Origin: Bacillus gaemokensis
GTDB lineage: Bacteria; Bacillota; Bacilli; Bacillales; Bacillaceae_G
Direction: 5' to 3'
DNA length: 64,000 nt
Assembly: GCF_001590835.1 (NCBI RefSeq)
Contig: NZ_LTAQ01000001.1
Coordinates: 20,356-84,355, forward strand
Part shown: piece after piece, positions 57,205 through 63,349 of the stretch
How the letters are laid out: the number at the start of each line of letters is the position of its first letter
How positions within the stretch are numbered: position 1 is the first letter of the stretch
Position numbers and translations under genes: made by a program
The notes under the pieces: generated by a model
What the model saw: the letters and a program-made list of their open reading frames with translations, nothing else
Told to the model about the DNA's origin: nothing
The model's database searches: none

Positions 57205-57405
57205 TTATACACCTCCCTTCAATAAAAAAGCTAGAACGGCTGCGATAACACCACCAACAATACTTTTTACAAGCCAATTCGTATTACTTAGGATTTTTTC
57301 AATGTTTTCTTCAATTTTTGCTACTTTACTTTCCACAACTGCAAGACGTATTTCTACACTTTGCATCTTCGTTTTGTTCTCTTCACACTCTTTACATCTC
57401 TCCAT
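57205..57405 (-). CDS. xhlA: XhlA-type phage lysis protein (hemolysin XhlA)
   Basis: A 66-residue protein: CxxC-containing N-terminus (MERCKECEENKTKM), a coiled-coil stretch (EIRLAVVESKVAKIEENIEK) and a C-terminal membrane helix (SIVGGVIAAVLAFLLKGG). This matches XhlA, which works with the holin and lysin in host lysis in PBSX-like prophages. The ATG follows GAGGTGATAAC. It is the first gene of the surviving lysis module. Confidence 0.85.
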   Translation of the reverse strand: MERCKECEENKTKMQSVEIRLAVVESKVAKIEENIEKILSNTNWLVKSIVGGVIAAVLAFLLKGGV

Positions 57406-57428
57406 TGTTATCACCTCATTTCAAAATA

Positions 57429-57457
57429 AAAAGAGAAGCGACATCGCTCCTCCTCTT
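57429..57457 (-). terminator. Hairpin after the SGNH gene
   Basis: GAG(g)AGCGA..TCGCT(t)CTC followed by T on the minus strand, between the esterase and xhlA genes. Confidence 0.65.
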
Positions 57458-57505
57458 GATTTATGAATTGAATTCACTCAAAGCCGTATTTTGTTAGAAA
57501 ATTAC

Positions 57506-58306
57506 TTATCGATAAACATAATTTTTAATTTCATTTTCCCATACTTTATATCCTTCGCCATTTATATGCACTCCATCAACTGTCCACTCTTTCTTTAATC
57601 GGCCATCATTATCCACAAATAAAGGATGTAAGTTAATAAATGTATATTCATTCTCTTTAGCTATTTTTTCAAGCTCTCTGTTTATCCAATTGACATCCTC
57701 ATTGTTTAAATTAGAAGGCTTAGATACATGAACAGGAAGTATACTCTCAATAAATATTTTTGTACCTGGTAATTTTGTCTTTAATTGTTTAACTATATTA
57801 TTGTAGTTTTTTACGACTTCTTCTTTTGGTGTTTTAGCTCGCAAATCATTTATGCCAACCATAAGAAATACTTTAGATGGTTTTAAATCAATCACTTGAT
57901 TTAAACGAGCTATCACATCGATAGTTGTATCTCCACTAATCCCCCGATTATAAGTCTTAACATGCGGGAAAGCTTCTCCCCACTCATTATAATCTGTTAG
58001 ACTATCTCCCAAAAATACTACTCCCGTTTCTACAGAGACAGCACTATTAAATACAGATTCTCGTACTTTATGCAATGGAGTAAACGCTCTTTTTTTATCA
58101 TTATTACTACCTGTAGATGATGATACTTCAGTACCCTTTATTTTGGGTTCTGATGGTGTCTCTAATTCTCTATCATCACTTGTGAAAAATGATATTTTAT
58201 CTTTGATAAAAGAACTCCCTCCATTTGTGTAGATGAAATAACCTCCTAAAAGAAACAATGTTGCATTTAATGTGATAGATATGGTTGCTACCTTTTTCAA
58301 ATTCAT
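57506..58306 (-). CDS. Membrane-anchored SGNH/GDSL hydrolase
   Basis: A 266-residue extracytoplasmic esterase-like enzyme. An N-terminal membrane anchor or uncleaved signal lies at residues 6-26. A Ser/Thr-rich linker follows. The SGNH blocks are VVFLGDSLTDYNEWG near 98 (nucleophile Ser), NRGISGDTTIDV near 120 (Gly), MVGINDLRAK near 148 (Asn) and VDGVHINGEGYKVW near 240 (Asp and His). All catalytic residues are present. Such genes occur in Bacillus prophages near the lysis module and may trim acetyl groups from cell-wall polymers; that role is inferred. Confidence 0.88.
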   Translation of the reverse strand: MNLKKVATISITLNATLFLLGGYFIYTNGGSSFIKDKISFFTSDDRELETPSEPKIKGTEVSSSTGSNNDKKRAFTPLHKVRESVFNSAVSVETGVVFLGDSLTDYNEWGEAFPHVKTYNRGISGDTTIDVIARLNQVIDLKPSKVFLMVGINDLRAKTPKEEVVKNYNNIVKQLKTKLPGTKIFIESILPVHVSKPSNLNNEDVNWINRELEKIAKENEYTFINLHPLFVDNDGRLKKEWTVDGVHINGEGYKVWENEIKNYVYR

Positions 58307-58382
58307 CTTGATAAATCCCCCAGAAGTAATTGTGATAAGTTTAATTTACCATATAAAAGGATTTATTTGTTAAATCCTTTTA

Positions 58383-58660
58383 TTATTCAGATTGATTAAT
58401 AATCCAACTTACACTCCATAACCCATGAATCATTTGTGCATTTCCAGCATCATGAACGTTTGGAGATATTGCGAGTCTGTATGATTTATTTAATGTATCT
58501 ACTGGTGGTTTTGGGGTAGATTCAAAAGTTTTAGACGCGAATTTACCTGTCGCTAAGTAATTCCCTAATGCATACACATTATTTATTTTCTTATCAAAAT
58601 GGTACTGTTGCATTTCTGCGAATCTCACTTGTTTAAAATTAAAATCATCATTTCTCCCTG
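58383..58660 (-). pseudogene. C-terminal fragment of an unknown phage protein, fused behind terL
   Basis: From about 58660 the sequence encodes the end of a protein unrelated to terminase: RNDDFNFKQVRFAEMQQYHF, then NNVYALGNYLATGKFASKTF, ESTPKPPVDTLNKSYRLAIS and a stop. It has no start of its own with a ribosome site; the frame opens inside the terL remnant. I do not recognise it. Its place before the SGNH and lysis genes suggests a tail or baseplate protein whose upstream part was deleted. Confidence 0.6.
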
Positions 58661-58783
58661 CTGATCTAACTTCCATCGTATAAATTCCATGAGTTGTTTT
58701 TGCTCTTTGCAAGCGTTGATTTCTCCACTTTCAACCATTTGCATGTAGTCATCAATATAGGGATGATAATTATACGTCTTCAT
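58625..58783 (-). pseudogene. Terminase large subunit, N-terminus only
   Basis: An ATG behind AAAAGGAGGATG opens MKTYNYHPYIDDYMQMVESG then EINACKEQKQLMEFIRWKLD, which reads like the start of a phage terminase large subunit and overlaps terS by 14 bases as expected. About 41 codons in, the sequence switches to another gene and the frame soon stops. The ATPase and nuclease domains are absent, so no DNA packaging is possible from this locus. Confidence 0.7.
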
Positions 58784-59282
58784 CATCATCCTCCTTTTCT
58801 ACCTCTGTTGCTTTCAATCCTAGTTCAGCTAAAAGTTTCAACATTTGAGCATTCGTTTTATTCAGTTCACTAATGCTTTCATTTTTCTTTTTCCCTGTTT
58901 GTTTACCGTTAGACCATTCAACAACTACACCTCTTTCTTCAATATCAACAATGAGGTTGTTCTTTATATCCCAAAGTGCCATATAGTCAGCTACTAAATC
59001 AGTACAATGAGCACCGAATGTCCCATTCACTTCTAACTGAGTCATGAGATCTTTTTTAATTAAATCCCTCAACTCATTTTGTTTTGGATCTGTTCGCACC
59101 CCATTCTTTCGAGATGCAACTTTTGTTGTTTTGGGTGCATCTTCTCTTTGCCAATTATGTCTCTTTTTCCAAGACTTAACTGTATTAATAGAAACGCTGT
59201 ATTTATCAGCAATATCTTTATACTTCATACCGCTTAAATAGTCGTCATAAGCGAGTTCATGAAGTGTTGAATTATTATTCAT
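58770..59282 (-). CDS. terS: Phage terminase small subunit
   Basis: A 170-residue DNA-recognition subunit. The N-terminal helix-turn-helix (DYLSGMKYKDIADKYSVSIN, TVKSWKKRHNW at residues 14-45) and the following helices (RDLIKKDLMTQLEVNGTFGA, TDLVADYMALWDIKNNLIVD, ELNKTNAQMLKLLAELGL) fit the P27/Gram-positive terminase small subunit type. The acidic tail overlaps the terL start. TerS binds pac/cos sites; without TerL it is orphaned. Confidence 0.85.
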   Translation of the reverse strand: MNNNSTLHELAYDDYLSGMKYKDIADKYSVSINTVKSWKKRHNWQREDAPKTTKVASRKNGVRTDPKQNELRDLIKKDLMTQLEVNGTFGAHCTDLVADYMALWDIKNNLIVDIEERGVVVEWSNGKQTGKKKNESISELNKTNAQMLKLLAELGLKATEVEKEDDDEDV

Positions 59283-59289
59283 CCATATT

Positions 59290-59471
59290 CACCACCCCAC
59301 TTTTCTGATAAATTCACAACGGTTATTGAGTGCAATTTATACTGGGTGCAACCTTATTTTTGTGTGCACCCCTCCCCCTCATGTGAGAATGTCAAAAAAT
59401 ATTTTTTCCGACGTCCCCCTCCCGTTGAACGTTCCCCCCAAAAAAATTCAATTTTATTTTAAGGGGGGTAC
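59290..59471. other. Candidate cos region upstream of terS
   Basis: A C-rich stretch with CCCCTCCCCCTCATG, CGACGTCCCCCTCCCG and GAACGTTCCCCCC contrasts with the AT-rich surroundings. It lies between the HNH gene set and terS, where cos-type phages with an HNH gene carry the packaging site. The composition and place are seen; the function is inferred. Confidence 0.4.
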
Positions 59472-59771
59472 TTATTTAATTTGAATATTTTGTTCAATAA
59501 AAGAAATAATATAATTTATTTCTTCTTCAGTTATTGGTAAAAACATTTGAACTCTATTAATATCTAAAAGTCTTTTCACTTTATCTATCGTTAGATTATT
59601 ACATCGATTACGATTAACAATGTCTCTGATCTGTGTGTATCGATAGTAAATGAACCTAGCACCAGCATTGAATATGTCACGCTCTACGCTTGTTCTTTCC
59701 CCTGGCACTTTCAGCCATACTCTTTCAAGGTAGTCAGTGTCGTACTCACGACCGTTATCATTGATAATCAT
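59472..59771 (-). CDS. Small phage protein of unknown function
   Basis: A 99-residue protein, YLERVWLKVPGERTSVERDI, then AGARFIYYRYTQIRDIVNRN and ITEEEINYIISFIEQNI. It starts 3 bases after the HNH stop and is therefore translated with it. It lies between HNH endonuclease and the putative cos region. I do not recognise a family; the place suggests a packaging or head-completion accessory. Confidence 0.65.
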   Translation of the reverse strand: MIINDNGREYDTDYLERVWLKVPGERTSVERDIFNAGARFIYYRYTQIRDIVNRNRCNNLTIDKVKRLLDINRVQMFLPITEEEINYIISFIEQNIQIK

Positions 59772-59774
59772 GTA

Positions 59775-60086
59775 TTACCATCTCTCTTCATTAACGAACG
59801 CTGGTGGCTTATCTTGTGCCTTTAAACGATCATGTACTTCGTTATGACATTGATTGCAAAGAGACTTGAGATTCTCAAAGGTTAGTGCAAGCTCTGGATA
59901 CTCTTTCACTTCTTTGATGTGATGAACACAATCAGCTTTGCGATACTTCCCTTTGTCCCTGCACATACAACATTCATAGTTGTCACGTTGCAAAACCTTG
60001 ACTCTCAACTGCCGCCACTCTTTAGATTTATAGAACTTCATAAGTTTATCTGTCTTTATTAAATTAATAAACTCTCGCTTTTCCAT
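59775..60086 (-). CDS. HNH endonuclease
   Basis: A 103-residue phage HNH nuclease: EWRQLRVKVLQRDNYECCMC with the first zinc pair (CCMC), the catalytic DCVHHIKEV near 52, LTFENLKSLCNQCHNEVHD near 70 with the Asn, second CxxC and final His. In cos-packaging phages an HNH protein beside terminase assists cleavage. It starts after GAGGTGGAAT. A terminator lies upstream, separating it from the RNA candidate. Confidence 0.9.
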   Translation of the reverse strand: MEKREFINLIKTDKLMKFYKSKEWRQLRVKVLQRDNYECCMCRDKGKYRKADCVHHIKEVKEYPELALTFENLKSLCNQCHNEVHDRLKAQDKPPAFVNEERW

Positions 60087-60112
60087 TGTTATTCCACCTC
60101 ACTTAAACAAAT

Positions 60113-60142
60113 TAAAAACCGCTACCCCATAGGATAACGGCT
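60113..60142 (-). terminator. Terminator of the structured RNA candidate
   Basis: CCGTTATCC..GGGTAGCGG followed by five T on the minus strand. It ends the gene-free stretch that follows the HslV-like gene. Confidence 0.75.
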
Positions 60143-60420
60143 TTCACAATAGACAAGTCATGTTTGTGCGCTTCACATCTAGTTAAGTTTGGTTAAGGTG
60201 TTTTCACGCCTCTTTCAATCGCCAAACAGTATATGTCTTTCCCTAGTACATATGCCTCGGTTTTAGCGACTGAAAGAAGAGCAAAAGCTCTTCTGTATCA
60301 ACGGGTTTCATTCAATCTTCACCATTGAATCTGGTTACGGATTTTTTTAAAATGTACCGTCAATATGGAACCGTTTAGAATTTTAGAGTTATCTATGTGA
60401 GTTGTGTTTTCCGCCACTTC
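60143..60420 (-). ncRNA. Candidate structured phage RNA
   Basis: A gene-free ~300-base stretch on the minus strand holds several stems. These are CTTTCAGTCGC/GCGATTGAAAG (60212-60222 with 60266-60276, 11 bp including one G-U that pairs only on the minus strand), GAAGAGC-TTTT-GCTCTTC (60276-60293), ATTCAAT/ATTGAAT (60310-60330) and a GTG/CAC stem within GGCGTGAAAACACC. The 11-bp helix encloses a GCATATGT..ACATATAC stem. An intrinsic terminator follows. No open frame of note is present. The family is unknown to me; a small RNA or long leader of the HNH gene are both possible. Confidence 0.55.
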
Positions 60421-60509
60421 TCACAATACAAATATATCATGTCTAAAATCTAATTTCGTCCGCAAATCGTTCGCAAATCCTCCGCGAATAGTTCGCAGAT
60501 AGTTCACGT

Positions 60510-61064
60510 TTATACTGTTAAAGATATCACTTTACATTTTGGTGATACCCAATTATCTTTCTGACTAACTGTGTGATTTACTTCTTTAGCAAAGTTAATC
60601 AAAGACTCTATATTCTCATCTAAACTGTATATATTACTTCTTATGAGCTCTCCAGGATTAACTTCTGATATGGTATGAAGCCAGTAAGTTTCACCTTGAT
60701 ATTTAGTAATTTCAAAGCCATTATGATGTGAAACTTCAATAATAGTTGTTTTTTCATCATTCCCTTTTCCAACTAAAAAGATAGTTTGTTGAGTTTTGGG
60801 TGTAGCAATTTTCTTTAATAACTTACTTATCTCTATTGCAATATCATCGACTGTAGAGTCTTCTTTTACAAAATGGTAAATCTTCGGTCCTAATATTTGA
60901 GAGAAGAAAACATCTCCACTGAACCCTAATAAAATATTCTTGTTAGCTTGAACTACTTTTTCGACATTATCGTAATACTCAGTCTCATCTTTAATAGATG
61001 TTTGTCTATAATCGCCAGATAAGACACATTGATTCCCTCGAACCATAGCAGTAAGTAAAGTCAT
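60510..61064 (-). CDS. HslV/proteasome-like Ntn-hydrolase candidate
   Basis: A 184-residue protein. The start MTLLTAMVRGNQCVLSGDYR lines up with the first strand pair of HslV and proteasome beta subunits (TTIVSVRRNGHVVIAGDGQ): Thr2 would be the N-terminal nucleophile after Met removal, and the GD pair is conserved. NVEKVVQANKNILLGFSGDV resembles the following KVRRLYNDKVIAGFAG, with Lys36 near the position of catalytic Lys33. The rest is less alike. No HslU-type ATPase is nearby. It follows the integrase gene and has a good ribosome site (AAAAGGAGG). The fold assignment is mine and needs structural comparison. Confidence 0.55.
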   Translation of the reverse strand: MTLLTAMVRGNQCVLSGDYRQTSIKDETEYYDNVEKVVQANKNILLGFSGDVFFSQILGPKIYHFVKEDSTVDDIAIEISKLLKKIATPKTQQTIFLVGKGNDEKTTIIEVSHHNGFEITKYQGETYWLHTISEVNPGELIRSNIYSLDENIESLINFAKEVNHTVSQKDNWVSPKCKVISLTV

Positions 61065-61337
61065 TCTTTCATCCTCCTTTTAATTGATTATAACGAATTT
61101 GTAATACTTTCTTCTACTGCACCATCTTCTTTTGCTTCATTTTTCATCCTTTTTTATATAGTTTTTGACATTTAAGATTAATAATCTCTAAAACTGAATT
61201 CACTACAAACCATATTGTGTTGAATTAACCCATCTTGCTTTCTCTTAGAACCACCAAGCTTTTCAACATGTCAGCAAAACCAATTTGACACTTTTCTTTT
61301 GTAGCAAATTCAAAAAATGCATAAAAAAATAAAATCC

Positions 61338-61880
61338 TTAGATTTTGAATTTCTTTTGATAATCATTTAATGTATCTTGTTCAATTCCGATATATCTTAA
61401 TGTTTCCTTTTGATCCGTATGGTTTAACATTCGCTGCAAAACCACTACATCTTTAAACTGCTTATAGTGATGATATCCATATGTTTTTCTAAGTGAATGA
61501 GTACCGATTCGTTCCAAGCCAAACTCCCTTGCTGCTTGATTCAATATGACATACGCCATTGATCTAGTAATAGGTTTATTCTTTCCATTTCTACTTTTAA
61601 TGAGAAATTCATTCTTGGGTTTTCCTTTTGCATATTCCCTTATTGCTTTCTTTAGTTCTGATGGCATCTTCACTTCTTTTACTTTCTTTGTTTTCTTTTC
61701 CCGGATAAAGATACTCCAACCTTCTACATCACGGATCCGAAGTCGTAATATATCAGAAATTCGTAACCCAGTATTAATACCAAGAAGGAACAAAATGTAA
61801 TTGCGCTCATTCTGTTCCTTAAAAAACTCTTTAATTTCTTGAATAGCGTCTTTATCGCGAATTGGCTGGACAAGGTTCAT
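61338..61880 (-). CDS. Short tyrosine recombinase/integrase
   Basis: A 180-residue catalytic domain of the phage integrase family. The active-site residues are visible: Arg in NTGLRISDILRL near 40, Lys in the following beta hairpin, HSLRKTYGYH near 127, LNHTDQKETLRYIG near 155 with His and the nucleophile Tyr. The N-terminal core-binding domain is absent; the protein begins almost at the catalytic core. Genes of this size often follow arpU in Bacillus phages. Whether it could act at the spoVFB junction is unknown. It overlaps arpU by 4 bases. Confidence 0.85.
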   Translation of the reverse strand: MNLVQPIRDKDAIQEIKEFFKEQNERNYILFLLGINTGLRISDILRLRIRDVEGWSIFIREKKTKKVKEVKMPSELKKAIREYAKGKPKNEFLIKSRNGKNKPITRSMAYVILNQAAREFGLERIGTHSLRKTYGYHHYKQFKDVVVLQRMLNHTDQKETLRYIGIEQDTLNDYQKKFKI

Positions 61881-62347
61881 GCACTTTTCACCTCTGCTGA
61901 TCTATAATTCTTTTTATATACTTCTATTTTCAAGTTGAAAGCTAATCGTAATAATGCTTGTCCTTTTAATTTATAATACTTGGTTTTCCCTACTCCAAGC
62001 TCTAACCAAATATCAGGATCGTACCCTGGCACCTCACCCATAAATCTTTCTACTATTATTTGACGTTCATCATCTTTCAAACGATTAACTCCTTCATAAA
62101 CCCAATTCATAAATTCATTTCGTTCTTGCTCGTATTCTATTCTTTCAATAGCAATTTCTTCCGTGGAACTATGAAAAGCATTTGTACATGATGGAGGAAT
62201 AATACAATAAGATGGTGTAATCTTAGGTGAAATATCACTTGGCATTGTTGCTAAATACTGACGATACACTTCAAATACTTCTTCAACTGCTTTCTTTGTT
62301 CTATTTCCATCCACAACTGGCATTTTGAATGATAATTGTTTTTTCAT
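61877..62347 (-). CDS. ArpU-family phage transcriptional regulator
   Basis: A 156-residue sigma-like regulator of late phage transcription. The C-terminal half is typical of ArpU (FMNWVYEGVNRLKDDERQII, VERFMGEVPGYDPDIWLELG, VGKTKYYKLKGQALLRLAFN), with a region-4-like helix-turn-helix. The ATG follows TTGGAGGAATTA; a frame 19 codons longer overlaps the preceding small gene and is rejected. Coupled to the integrase-like gene by a 4-base overlap. Confidence 0.85.
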   Translation of the reverse strand: MKKQLSFKMPVVDGNRTKKAVEEVFEVYRQYLATMPSDISPKITPSYCIIPPSCTNAFHSSTEEIAIERIEYEQERNEFMNWVYEGVNRLKDDERQIIVERFMGEVPGYDPDIWLELGVGKTKYYKLKGQALLRLAFNLKIEVYKKNYRSAEVKSA

Positions 62348-62366
62348 ATTAATTCCTCCAAGTTTT

Positions 62367-62513
62367 TTATTTTTGTCTAAATGCTCCACCATGACCACGT
62401 TCATATCTCGGTCTACGGATACCCATTAATTCCTCTATATCTCTAACATTTAATTTTTCTTTCTTCTGATGCCTATTCTGTTTCTTTTGCTGTTGATTAC
62501 GAATCTTTTTCAT
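62367..62513 (-). CDS. Very small basic phage protein
   Basis: A 48-codon gene: MKKIRNQQQKKQNRHQKKEK, then LNVRDIEELMGIRRPRYERG and HGGAFRQK. It has a good ribosome site (AGAGGTGATGGGG before ATG) and ends just before the ribosome site of arpU. The composition is strongly basic. I recognise it only as a type of small protein often found before arpU in Bacillus prophages. Function unknown. Confidence 0.65.
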   Translation of the reverse strand: MKKIRNQQQKKQNRHQKKEKLNVRDIEELMGIRRPRYERGHGGAFRQK

Positions 62514-62535
62514 CCCCATCACCTCTAAGCAAAAT

Positions 62536-62598
62536 AAAAAAAGCGGACACCAAACTACAGAGCAATGTTATTAATGCTCCTATAGTTCGATGTCCGCT
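62536..62598 (-). terminator. Long hairpin terminator upstream of the arpU group
   Basis: AGCGGACATCGAACTA and TAGTTTGGTGTCCGCT pair imperfectly around an inner GAGCA/TGCTC stem, followed by seven T on the minus strand. It closes the transcript of the gene at 62708-62989. Confidence 0.75.
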
Positions 62599-62707
62599 GG
62601 TTCTTCCAGTAGGACTAAATGTTTAATTGCTATTATTATATCATTTCCTTATGTTTTTTCGCCTTTTTAAAGGATTTTATTAAATAAATTATAAATCCTT
62701 TATTTAA

Positions 62708-62989
62708 TTAAAATCCAATGTATGTAAATGAATCTACTTTTATATATATTATTTCGTCGACCTTAATAGCTTCTTTACCTATTATAAGAAATTCCTCTGC
62801 ATTAATTGGATTTTCAATAAATTTAACTAGTTCATGCTGAATCACTTCTTCTTGTTTATATTCAAGAGAATTAAGTTGCTGATTAAGTTGGATATCTCTC
62901 TTAGTATGAATACAAATACTATATTGAAATTTCGGCCCCTCTGCATCCTCAATATGTTTTAATGAAATGATGTCAGTTAATTTTTTCAT
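62708..62989 (-). CDS. Hypothetical phage protein
   Basis: A 93-residue acidic, soluble protein (YSICIHTKRDIQLNQQLNSL, EYKQEEVIQHELVKFIENP, AIKVDEIIYIKVDSFTYIGF). The ATG follows AAAGGGGATGG and a terminator follows it, so it looks like a real single gene. I do not recognise a family. Confidence 0.6.
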   Translation of the reverse strand: MKKLTDIISLKHIEDAEGPKFQYSICIHTKRDIQLNQQLNSLEYKQEEVIQHELVKFIENPINAEEFLIIGKEAIKVDEIIYIKVDSFTYIGF

Positions 62990-63349
62990 TATTCCATCCC
63001 CTTTGTAGAAATATAGTTTTTGTACAACTATGACCTAATAACAATATTATCATTTCTTCTTTAAATCTTCATTGTTTCTATCGCGTTTTAAAATGCAACT
63101 TCTTGATCAAAGGATTATTTTATTAAATTTTTCATACTTCAGAGGTTTCATAGATTTTGTCCATTACACAGATCTTGTAATAAAAATCATCACATTTTAT
63201 CGTCAATTTATTGTAAACATATAAGTTTTTCAATAAATAATAAAATCAACTATTATACAAGCACAGGCATAAGTAGCAGCAGAGAATATGTTAATAACGT
63301 AAAGAGCTAGTGAAATTCTAAATTCACTATAAAAAGGAGACATGTTAAT
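62990..63349. other. Divergent intergenic region upstream of the csxC-like gene
   Basis: About 360 AT-rich bases without a gene. It must hold the promoter of the plus-strand spore gene; I see CATA-containing candidates for a sporulation sigma factor around 63200-63275 but no spacing that decides between them. Confidence 0.4.

Noticed and set aside
60143-60420. Considered whether the phage RNA could be a tRNA cluster or tmRNA
   Set aside because: No cloverleaf with TTCGA-type arm or CCA end and no tmRNA-like tag frame could be found.
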